From Bacillota bacterium (lineage in GTDB: Bacteria; Bacillota; Clostridia; Tissierellales; Peptoniphilaceae), in contig JAEZZB010000053.1 in the NCBI GenBank assembly GCA_023442495.1, positions 1 through 16,482 on the forward strand: a stretch of 16,482 bases of DNA. Direction: 5' to 3'. Each line of letters begins with the position of its first letter. Positions within the stretch are counted from its first letter, which is position 1. The notes beneath the pieces were generated by a model. It saw only the letters and a program-made list of their open reading frames with translations. It was not told the origin of the DNA and did not search any database. The position numbers and the translations under genes are program-made. Positions 6,983 through 14,053 of the stretch are shown one piece after another.

Positions 6983-7360
6983 TTAATCTTTATTCCTTTT
7001 CATTTTATAATTTTCTAAATATTTTTCATCTTCATCTATTAAATCTCTTAATTTAGCCTTGTATTCAATATGATGTCTAAGTTCATGATTAATAAGCTTT
7101 GTAAGCCTATCAAACATTTTTTTATCACTATAATGTGCATATCTTTCCATTAAAGAACCATAATAAATAACTATTCTTCGTATATGACCATGTCTTTGAT
7201 ACTCACCTAATATAAGTAAATCATCATCTACAGATTCTTCATGAAATTTAACTTTTTCATCTAAAACAACTCCTCCATTCAAATCATCAAAGAGAGTTAC
7301 ATCAATTGAATCCACTATTATATTTAACATTTCGTGTATTTTATCTATATCAAATGACAT
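6983..7360 (-). CDS. Zincin-like metallopeptidase family protein
   Basis: A small cytosolic protein of 125 residues with the zinc-binding motif HELRHHIE (His92, Glu93, His96, possible third ligand Glu99). The preceding blocks LFDDLNGGVVL (23-33), LLILGEY (48-54) and RRIVIYYGS (61-69) match the short 'metallopeptidase family' (Zincin_1/DUF1025) proteins found in Firmicutes and Actinobacteria. Physiological substrate is not known for the family. A longer frame starts at TTG 7372, but that codon overlaps the GGAGG Shine-Dalgarno site (7366-7370); ATG 7360, five bases downstream, is the start. It is the first gene of a unit with the alpha-amylase. Confidence 0.85.
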   Translation of the reverse strand: MSFDIDKIHEMLNIIVDSIDVTLFDDLNGGVVLDEKVKFHEESVDDDLLILGEYQRHGHIRRIVIYYGSLMERYAHYSDKKMFDRLTKLINHELRHHIEYKAKLRDLIDEDEKYLENYKMKRNKD

Positions 7361-7376
7361 GTAAACCTCCAAAATT

Positions 7377-7385
7377 ATTATATCA
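7377..7385 (-). promoter_or_regulatory. Extended -10 promoter of the metallopeptidase-amylase unit
   Basis: Minus-strand TGATATAAT is a perfect extended -10 box. The implied start near 7370 gives a very short leader of about 10 bases, just containing the GGAGG site. Confidence 0.6.
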
Positions 7386-7444
7386 CATAGATCTTAATTA
7401 GATTAATAACAAAACCTCAACTCCTTTATTAAGTTTTAGATATA

Positions 7445-7453
7445 TGATATAAT
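7445..7453 (+). promoter_or_regulatory. Extended -10 promoter of murJ
   Basis: Plus-strand TGATATAAT is a perfect extended -10; the -35 region (TTTATT at 7425-7430) is weak. It faces away from the similar promoter at 7377-7385 in the 119-base gap between the divergent genes. AGGAG (7468-7472) lies seven bases before the murJ ATG. Confidence 0.65.
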
Positions 7454-7479
7454 CAATCAGCAGATTTAGGAGATTTTTT

Positions 7480-9000
7480 ATGGGAAAAATTACTTTCATT
7501 TTAATGATAATTACATTGATTTCAAAGTTAACTGGCCTTCTAAGAGAACAGGTATTTGCATATTATTTGGGAACTGGTGATATTTATGATGCCTATAGTA
7601 CCGCAAGTACAATTCCTTTTATTTTATTTGGATCAATTTTACAAGCAATGATTGCAGGATATATACCTGTTTATTCTGAAATAAAAAATGAATATGGCGA
7701 AAAAAAAGCTAATCAATTTACAGCTAATTTATTAAATATAATTACAACTTTTTCAACCCTTTTTATCGCCATAATCATATTAATTTCACCTGTACTAGTT
7801 AGTATATTTGCTCCAGGCTATGAAGGAGCAAAACGAGAATTAAGTATAGAATTTACGAAAATATTTGCATTTACACTGTATCCAACAATGATTTCATCAG
7901 TTTTCATAGGTTTCTTGCAAATGAAAAATAGATTTATTGTTTCAGAAACTCATGGAATCATAATGAACGGATTGCATATTATAACGATAGTCTGTGCAAA
8001 TTATTTTAACAACTATTATATAGTACCGTACGGTATCGTAATTACTGAATTCTTAAAGTTTATACTATTTCCGAAAGCAATATTGGATGAAAACTACTTA
8101 CATATATTTAAAATGAATTTTAAGGATAGATATGTAAAAAAACTAGTTAAATTTGCCATACCAATGTTAATATCGATATCTGTAATGGATTTACTAACAA
8201 TATCCGATCAATCTCTAGCTTCCATAATAATGCCAAATGGTGGCGTTTCTGCTATGAGATATTCTTCACTAGTTTATCAAATAATTACTGGTATTATAAT
8301 AACTTCAATAATTACGACAACGTATCCGATGATTTCAGATTATGCTAGTAAAAAACAATTTCATAAAATGAAAAAAACTATGATGGATGGTGTTGCACTT
8401 GGATATACATTAGTCATACCTGCAATGATAGGTGTAATGATACTTTCAGAACCAGTGATTACGGTACTATTTCAAAGAGGTAGTTTTACAGCTCAATCCA
8501 CACAAATAACTTCATCATTATTATTCTATTATATTCCTGTAGTAATAGGATTTACGATTAAATCAATATTTAATCGTGGTTTCTATGCAATGCAAAATAC
8601 TATATTGCCAATACTTACAACTATACTTCAAGTAGTGTTAAATATTATTTTAAATTACACGCTATCTGCTATTTGGGGTATAAATGGTCTTGCAATCGCA
8701 TCATCAATTGCCTCACTAGTATCTAGCATATTATCCGTATATCTGTTTAGACGAAAATACGGTCAAATTTCATTTAAATCATTTACAATTACATTTGTTA
8801 AATTGATTTTCGCAAGTTTGCTAATGGGTCTTGTAACATACTACTCATATGCATTATTCTCAAGTATAAATATCTATATTGGACTACTAGCATCTGTTAT
8901 TTTATCTATATTAGTTTATGGAATAATAATTTTATTTATGAGAATACCTTCAGTAATGAAAGCTGTTAATAAATTATATAAGAGATTTATTAAAAAATAG
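7480..9000 (+). CDS. murJ: Lipid II flippase MurJ (MVF/MviN family)
   Basis: This polytopic inner-membrane protein moves undecaprenyl-linked peptidoglycan precursor (lipid II) to the outer face. The 506 residues are the usual MurJ length, with hydrophobic segments spread over the whole protein, as expected for 14 membrane helices. The N-terminal block LTGLLREQVFAYYLGTGDIYDAY (18-40, with the conserved Arg and Asp in the cavity) and VLFQRGSFTAQST (about 329-341) are MurJ/MVF signatures. It could flip another lipid-linked polymer, but the N-terminal pattern is typical MurJ. Only plus-strand gene in the window besides none; it has its own promoter and terminator and converges on the MurT/ATP-grasp operon, which probably acts on the same precursor. 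Confidence 0.92.
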   Translation: MGKITFILMIITLISKLTGLLREQVFAYYLGTGDIYDAYSTASTIPFILFGSILQAMIAGYIPVYSEIKNEYGEKKANQFTANLLNIITTFSTLFIAIIILISPVLVSIFAPGYEGAKRELSIEFTKIFAFTLYPTMISSVFIGFLQMKNRFIVSETHGIIMNGLHIITIVCANYFNNYYIVPYGIVITEFLKFILFPKAILDENYLHIFKMNFKDRYVKKLVKFAIPMLISISVMDLLTISDQSLASIIMPNGGVSAMRYSSLVYQIITGIIITSIITTTYPMISDYASKKQFHKMKKTMMDGVALGYTLVIPAMIGVMILSEPVITVLFQRGSFTAQSTQITSSLLFYYIPVVIGFTIKSIFNRGFYAMQNTILPILTTILQVVLNIILNYTLSAIWGINGLAIASSIASLVSSILSVYLFRRKYGQISFKSFTITFVKLIFASLLMGLVTYYSYALFSSINIYIGLLASVILSILVYGIIILFMRIPSVMKAVNKLYKRFIKK

Positions 9001-9053
9001 AAAATAAACAAAATTAAGTTGGATAAACTCTTCAACTATAATATTTGAACTAT

Positions 9054-9088
9054 AAAACTCCGTTATCAAATATTGACAACGGAGTTTT
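9054..9088. terminator. Bidirectional terminator between murJ and the ATP-grasp operon
   Basis: AAAACTCCGTT (9054-9064) pairs perfectly with AACGGAGTTTT (9078-9088), eleven base pairs with a 13-base loop and T-rich flanks on both strands. It lies about 54 bases after the murJ stop and 3 bases after the stop of the last ATP-grasp gene, serving both. Confidence 0.88.
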
Positions 9089-9090
9089 AT

Positions 9091-10095
9091 TTATCTTAAT
9101 TTCATTCCTAATTTTTCTTCAAATAATTTTACTTTTCCCTTTCCATCTTCCATATGAACATATGCTTGATAAAGTTCAGTTGTTGGAAAATCATTTCCTT
9201 CTATAAGAATTGGACCATCATCAGTAATTGCAATATCCCAGCCTACATATCTTAGTCCTTTACAAATACTTGCTGCTTCCAAAGCTAATTTCTTAACTTC
9301 TTCAAATCTCGGAATTACAAACCCAGTATATTTAAATCCAGTAATTGGATTACTTTCAGTGATATATTCCTTTGGTAAATTTTTATACATAGGTTTTGTA
9401 ATTTCACCATTTTCAGAAAGTAAAGTCCAGTATCCACCTTGACTTGCATTATCTAAAAAGCTTTCTGAGCCAGAAACTCTCAGTACTGTATATAGTATAT
9501 TTATATTACCATTATTATCTATAGCTGTTCCAGTTCTAATCGTATTAACAGAATTTACAGAAAGTTTAGCCATTTCATCACATTGTTTTATTGGCTCTTC
9601 AATGATTACTTTCATTTCTTCTAATAGAGTTTGATAAAGTAAGTTACGATCAATTCCACTAGTGTCTATATAATCTACACCCTTTCCACCACATGAATAT
9701 GGATCTTTTGCAAAAATTTTAGTGTGTTTATCTAAGAAAGTATTAAATTCATCAAAATTAGAATTATTTAAAATAATAATTTCTCTACCTAGAAAACTCT
9801 TATATTTATTTATGAATTCTACCTTATCTTTTAAATATTTTGTTTCATTTTCATCAATAAATCGTCTGTAGATACGGCTATTATCACCATATTGTGATAG
9901 GTAGGTGCTTCTAATTTCAGGGTCTAAAACTCTATCAAAATTATAAGTATAATAATTTAACCAAGTATAGCCTTTTTTATACATTTTGTACATATCTGTA
10001 AATAGACTTATTCTTGATCGTTTAGATCTTTTGTGCATATCATTTATTACAGTCATTATTCCCTTTTTATTGGAACTAAATAGTTTTTTTAACAT
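9091..10095 (-). CDS. ATP-grasp protein, diverged fourth paralogue (sugar-transfer-associated ATP-grasp type)
   Basis: ATP-grasp enzymes use ATP to activate a carboxylate as acyl phosphate and join it to an amine or thiol. In this 334-residue protein the ATP-binding Lys is probably K130 (FAKDPYS), followed by the loop CGGKGV (135-140); adenine-contact Glu166/167; NSVNTIR (181-187); and the metal site D287 (GWDIAITDDG) with E299 and N301 (LIEGNDFP). These blocks match the three upstream paralogues, but the N-terminal 100 residues do not, and the C-terminal NQR-x-GP block is replaced by TTELYQAYVH. No signal peptide or membrane segment. AGAGGA precedes ATG 10095. Last gene of the operon, eight bases after its neighbour. 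Substrate unknown. Confidence 0.82.
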   Translation of the reverse strand: MLKKLFSSNKKGIMTVINDMHKRSKRSRISLFTDMYKMYKKGYTWLNYYTYNFDRVLDPEIRSTYLSQYGDNSRIYRRFIDENETKYLKDKVEFINKYKSFLGREIIILNNSNFDEFNTFLDKHTKIFAKDPYSCGGKGVDYIDTSGIDRNLLYQTLLEEMKVIIEEPIKQCDEMAKLSVNSVNTIRTGTAIDNNGNINILYTVLRVSGSESFLDNASQGGYWTLLSENGEITKPMYKNLPKEYITESNPITGFKYTGFVIPRFEEVKKLALEAASICKGLRYVGWDIAITDDGPILIEGNDFPTTELYQAYVHMEDGKGKVKLFEEKLGMKLR

Positions 10096-10103
10096 TTTTC
10101 CTC

Positions 10104-11180
10104 TTATTTTTTCTTATCTCTATATTTTACATATTCTTCTAAAAGTGTATCTGTAAATTTGCCATATGCTGGACCATCCTCCCTTTGATTATCTCCTACA
10201 TATGCGTTGATTTCAATAACGACAGGCTCATTATTTTCATCAATCGCGAAATCCCAGCCTAAAATTCTCAAGCTTGGTAATCTCGAATGATGTTTAACTA
10301 TTTCTTTAACCTTATCAAAACTTACCAACAATTCACTTTTTAAATCATTCCCATTTTCGTCTTTGTAAATAGCTTTTTCATCTTGTAATTCAAAAGTTCT
10401 TAACATACCTGTTTCAACATCGATTGGTCTAACTTTCCCACCTTGAGCATAATTGTCTACGAAGGAATCTTTTTTACCAATTCTTACTATTGCAGATAGA
10501 ATTTCAACTTTATTATTAACTAATAAAGTAATCACTCTTATAGTATTTACACTAGAAGGATTAAAACTATTCATTTGGTTTGATTGTATTAATATCTCTT
10601 GGATAATAAAGTCTCCATTTTTCATATAATCATTAATTATTTTTAAAACTTCGTCTTTATTAGATGTGTCAACTTTCTTAACCCCAATTCCCTTCCAAGA
10701 ATCTGACGGCTTAATTAATACATTCTTTTCACTTAAGATTGCATCTAAAGCTTCTTCTTTAGCAATAATTTCATCGTTTGGATTGATAAAGAAGCCATTT
10801 ACATATTTTGTTATCATTCTTGGTTGTTTTAAATCATGATATAAATACTTCAAATAAATCTTATTTTCTAAGAATTCATCATATCTAATATCATTTAAAA
10901 ATCTATACATGTCAGCATAATATAAATCATCTGGTATGAATCTAGGATTGAATTCTTGAGTTAAATATCCATAATATTGGAAGTATTCTTTTTTTGGAGT
11001 AATTCCATATTTTTCCCAATATGGCAAAACTTTTTCTTTGAATTCTTCATCAGAACCTTCATAATATCCTGTTTTTTCCATATTTTCTTTCAGTGATTTA
11101 TATTGATATTTCTTTTTAACATTAAATCTTCTATTTACAATATATTCATTAATAATTTTCATTAGTCTTTTTACAGACAT
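10104..11180 (-). CDS. ATP-grasp protein, third tandem paralogue
   Basis: A 358-residue cytosolic protein, close in sequence to the two genes upstream. A shared N-terminal region (about 38-100: YYEGSDEEF, YWEKYG, FIPDDLYY) precedes the ATP-grasp fold: K157 in LIKPSD, glycine loop KGIGV (163-167), FIIQEI (191-196), SSVNTIR (209-215), and metal ligands D310 (GWDFAID), E323 and N325 (IEINAYVG). The C-terminal GDNQREDGP (329-337) is nearly the same in the second paralogue and is a candidate substrate-site segment. AAGGGG precedes ATG 11180; the gap from the upstream gene is 12 bases. The fold call is firm; a ligase role is inference from residue conservation, and the substrate is unknown. Confidence 0.85.
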   Translation of the reverse strand: MSVKRLMKIINEYIVNRRFNVKKKYQYKSLKENMEKTGYYEGSDEEFKEKVLPYWEKYGITPKKEYFQYYGYLTQEFNPRFIPDDLYYADMYRFLNDIRYDEFLENKIYLKYLYHDLKQPRMITKYVNGFFINPNDEIIAKEEALDAILSEKNVLIKPSDSWKGIGVKKVDTSNKDEVLKIINDYMKNGDFIIQEILIQSNQMNSFNPSSVNTIRVITLLVNNKVEILSAIVRIGKKDSFVDNYAQGGKVRPIDVETGMLRTFELQDEKAIYKDENGNDLKSELLVSFDKVKEIVKHHSRLPSLRILGWDFAIDENNEPVVIEINAYVGDNQREDGPAYGKFTDTLLEEYVKYRDKKK

Positions 11181-11192
11181 AAGTTTTTCCCC

Positions 11193-12272
11193 TTATATTT
11201 TTTTCTTTGCATTTACATATTCTTCAAGTACTTGTGCCGTGTACTTAGTAAATGTAGGACCATCATCTCTTTGATTATCTCCAACATATGCATTCAACTC
11301 AATTACTATTGGTTCATAATTTTCGTCTATTGCAATATCCCATCCAATCAATCTAATATGTGGAAATCTAGAATGTAATCTTGTTATTTCAACAGCTTTA
11401 TCGTATCCTTTAAGTAATTCTTCTTTCAAAGGTTCATTATTATCATCAACCCTTACCAAAAGATCTCTTTGGAAATAATAATCTCTTAGATATCCATTTT
11501 CTTTATTAATCGGTCTTTCTTTACCTCCATGATAATAATTATCAACTATTGAACCCTTACTTCCAATTCTTAAAACAGAAGATAATATTTTTATATCATT
11601 GTTTAATATTAATGTCATAATTCTAATGGTGTTGATACTTGTGTCATTGAAAGAATTCATTTGCTCACTTTGCTTAATTATTTCTTGCAATACAAAATCA
11701 CCATTTTCAATATATTCATTTAATATTTTTAAGGACTCTTCTCTATTTTCTGAAATATTTAATTTTTTTACACCCTTTCCTTGATTAAATTCTGTAGGTT
11801 TAATTATTAGACTATCATGCTTTAAAAATTCTTCGATAGCTTCTTCTTTTGTCAATAGCTTGTCATCTTCAGTTGCAAAGAATTTACCCATATGTTTAAA
11901 AACTATTACGGGTTTTTTTACATCATAAAGAAATTCAGGTATATAAAGCTTGTTTTGTAAGAATTGATCATATCTAATATCATTAAAATATCTATATAAA
12001 TCTGTATAGAAAAAATCATCAGGAATAAAATGTGGATCAAATTCTTGTTTTAAATAGCCATAATATTGAAACCACTTTTTATCAGGCTTCATTCCAAATT
12101 GTTTCCAAAATGGTACAACCACACTATTGTATTCTTCATCAGAACCTTCATAATATGGATTTTTCTTCATTTGATCATCCATTATACCATTAAAATATTT
12201 TTTAGATTTTTCAAATCTCATATGAGTATGCAAATCTTCTAGTTTTTTCGCTATAATTTTTAAATTACTCAT
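11193..12272 (-). CDS. ATP-grasp protein, second tandem paralogue
   Basis: The 359 residues align along their length with the neighbours on both sides. Visible: N-terminal shared region (about 40-102: YYEGSDEEY, DPHFIPDDFFY), ATP site K158 in LIIKPT, glycine loop QGKGV (164-168), FVLQEI (193-198), SINTIR (212-217), metal ligands D312 (GWDIAID), E325, N327 (IELNAYVG), and GDNQRDDGP (331-339). ATG 12272 overlaps the upstream stop by four bases (ATGA), so the pair is translationally coupled. The loop after NYYHGGKERP (246-253) differs from its neighbours and may tune specificity. Catalytic residues look complete, so an active ligase is expected; the substrate is unknown. Confidence 0.85.
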   Translation of the reverse strand: MSNLKIIAKKLEDLHTHMRFEKSKKYFNGIMDDQMKKNPYYEGSDEEYNSVVVPFWKQFGMKPDKKWFQYYGYLKQEFDPHFIPDDFFYTDLYRYFNDIRYDQFLQNKLYIPEFLYDVKKPVIVFKHMGKFFATEDDKLLTKEEAIEEFLKHDSLIIKPTEFNQGKGVKKLNISENREESLKILNEYIENGDFVLQEIIKQSEQMNSFNDTSINTIRIMTLILNNDIKILSSVLRIGSKGSIVDNYYHGGKERPINKENGYLRDYYFQRDLLVRVDDNNEPLKEELLKGYDKAVEITRLHSRFPHIRLIGWDIAIDENYEPIVIELNAYVGDNQRDDGPTFTKYTAQVLEEYVNAKKKI

Positions 12273-13333
12273 CTTGCTCTACCCGCTTTTTTCGCTTCAT
12301 AATATTCATCTAATATTATATCAGTGAATTCTCCAAGTACTGGACCAAAATGTCTTTGGTTTGTTACTGGATATGTGTTCAACTCAATAAATACTGGTTC
12401 ATTATTTTCATCCACAGCAAAATCCCAACCTATAAATCTGGCATGTGCTACTCTTGGATGTATTTTTTTAATTATTTCAACTGCCTTTTCAAAACCAATT
12501 ACTTTTTCAGGTACATAGTCCTCTAATTCTACTAATTCTTCATCAATTTTAACTTGTTTTGAAAGTGTACCGTCTGGTAATATTACTCTTGATAATCCGC
12601 CTTTTGCCATATTATCAACAATTGATCCTTCTTGACCATATCTTACAATTGTAGATAACATTTCAACTTTATCATTAACTAATAATGATGTAAGTCTCAT
12701 AGTATTAACACTTGATGCATTTAGTCTATTCATTTGTTCATTTTGTTTTACTAATCTTTGAACTATGAAATCACCTTTTTCGACATGTTTTTTTATAGTA
12801 TTAATGGCATTTTTTTCATCTTTAGAAAAATCAATAATTTCTACACCTTCTCCTTGCATTGCATCGGATGGTTTTATTATACTTTTTCCTTCTTTTCTTA
12901 AAATATCAATTACTTCATCCAAAGTAATTAAATTTTCATCTTTGTCAATAAATAAATGTCTTGCATGCTTTACTAAAGCAACTGGCTTATTAATATCATA
13001 GAACAAATTATCAGTAAAAATCTTGTTTGATATTTGTTCATCAAATTTCATATTATTTAAAAATGGATATAATCTTGTATAAAAATAATCTTCAGGTATA
13101 AAATGTGGATCAAATTTTTGTTCTTTTAGTCCAAAAAATTGATACCATTTCTTATCTGGCTTATATCCATATTTTTCCCAATATGGCACTACTACCCGGT
13201 TAAATTCTTCATCACTACCTTCATATATTTCAAATTTATCGTAATTATATTTCATCATATTACGATGTCTTTTTTCATATACTCTATATCTGATTTCTAA
13301 CATCAAATCCTTAACTTTTTTCCCTAAACTCAT
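12269..13333 (-). CDS. ATP-grasp protein, first tandem paralogue
   Basis: The 354-residue protein has the shared N-terminal region (about 36-97: IYEGSDEEF, PHFIPEDYFY), then ATP-grasp blocks: K154 in IIKPSD, glycine loop QGEGV (160-164), FIVQRL (189-194), SSVNTMR (207-213), metal ligands D304 (GWDFAVD), E317 and N319 (IELNTYP). The C-terminal block reads VTNQRHFGP (323-331) instead of the GDNQRxDGP of paralogues two and three, so it may prefer a different substrate. Protein type is the 'sugar-transfer-associated ATP-grasp' group, whose members lie near envelope genes; D-Asp ligases that build peptidoglycan cross-bridges belong to the wider superfamily. ATG 13333 follows AGAGGGAG, nine bases after the gatD-like stop. 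Confidence 0.85.
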   Translation of the reverse strand: MSLGKKVKDLMLEIRYRVYEKRHRNMMKYNYDKFEIYEGSDEEFNRVVVPYWEKYGYKPDKKWYQFFGLKEQKFDPHFIPEDYFYTRLYPFLNNMKFDEQISNKIFTDNLFYDINKPVALVKHARHLFIDKDENLITLDEVIDILRKEGKSIIKPSDAMQGEGVEIIDFSKDEKNAINTIKKHVEKGDFIVQRLVKQNEQMNRLNASSVNTMRLTSLLVNDKVEMLSTIVRYGQEGSIVDNMAKGGLSRVILPDGTLSKQVKIDEELVELEDYVPEKVIGFEKAVEIIKKIHPRVAHARFIGWDFAVDENNEPVFIELNTYPVTNQRHFGPVLGEFTDIILDEYYEAKKAGRAR

Positions 13334-13342
13334 AACTCCCTC

Positions 13343-14053
13343 TCAAAGTGTCGTATTTGGATTTTTAAATTCTTTAACCCTTATATTATATGCCGCTTTC
13401 ATTTCATCATAATACTTTAAACTCGGATTTTCAACAAAATCACTCATAAATTCTAATGTAAAATCAGGATTCATTATTAAAAGCGGACCAATTAAGTATG
13501 TTCCCATAAAGTTCTTATAGTGGATTCCTTCTCCTAAAGCTTCCTTATCCATTCCATAGCCTCTTATATTTTCAAAAAGATATGGAACATCTTTGGAAGT
13601 TTTGTGTGCAAATGTAAACTGAGACTTAAAACCTACTATTTCTAAATCTTTGTATTTACCTAAATAAATTAAATTTATGCGATCCATCATTTGTTGCTTT
13701 GCATAATAAGGAAAAATCCCGAGCCCATAAGTTTTATTTCCATAATCATCTTCAATATATTCATACAATATCTCCATTGCATTGCCTGTAAATAAGAAAT
13801 GAACACCATTTTCAATCTTTTTACTTATTTGTTCCTTATATGGTTTCCAAGCATTTATGACATCAATTTGACTTCTTTCAGTCATTGGACCCATAAAAAC
13901 TAAATCGATATCTTCATTGATAAATCTCGGAACTTCGTTAATATGAGTATTAATAATTTCAGAATTATTAAATATTTTACTTATTAAATCAAAATGTCCA
14001 GTTTCTCCAAAAAGATTAGCTATATTAGGATATAATATTTCAATTTTCATCAT
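13343..14053 (-). CDS. gatD: GatD-like class I glutamine amidotransferase homologue lacking the catalytic Cys and His
   Basis: The 236 residues fit GatD, the glutaminase partner of MurT in lipid II D-Glu amidation: the MKIEILYPNIANLFGETGH start, VFMGPMTERSQ (52-62), KTYGLGIFPY (107-116) and MGTYLIGPLL (183-192) are family blocks. The nucleophile segment, normally CGGYQ, reads TGNAM (89-93), so Thr89 replaces Cys; the YLHGP block reads YLIGP, so Ile188 replaces His; and the usual GFENH reads GFKSQ (141-145). The protein contains no Cys anywhere, so a Cys-dependent glutaminase reaction is ruled out. The frame is intact and in operon context, which argues for a retained, changed function. ATG 14053 overlaps murT by 14 bases, after GAGG. 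The symbol reflects homology only. Confidence 0.85.
   Translation of the reverse strand: MMKIEILYPNIANLFGETGHFDLISKIFNNSEIINTHINEVPRFINEDIDLVFMGPMTERSQIDVINAWKPYKEQISKKIENGVHFLFTGNAMEILYEYIEDDYGNKTYGLGIFPYYAKQQMMDRINLIYLGKYKDLEIVGFKSQFTFAHKTSKDVPYLFENIRGYGMDKEALGEGIHYKNFMGTYLIGPLLIMNPDFTLEFMSDFVENPSLKYYDEMKAAYNIRVKEFKNPNTTL

Noticed and set aside
11599..13001. Plus-strand open frames of 61-78 codons (11599-11784, 12324-12518, 12765-13001)
   Set aside because: All lie antisense to conserved parts of the ATP-grasp genes; composition follows from the opposite strand.
13343..14053. GatD-like gene as a decayed pseudogene
   Set aside because: The frame is full length with no stop or frameshift, other family blocks are kept, and it overlaps murT and is followed closely by intact genes, so altered function is more likely than decay.
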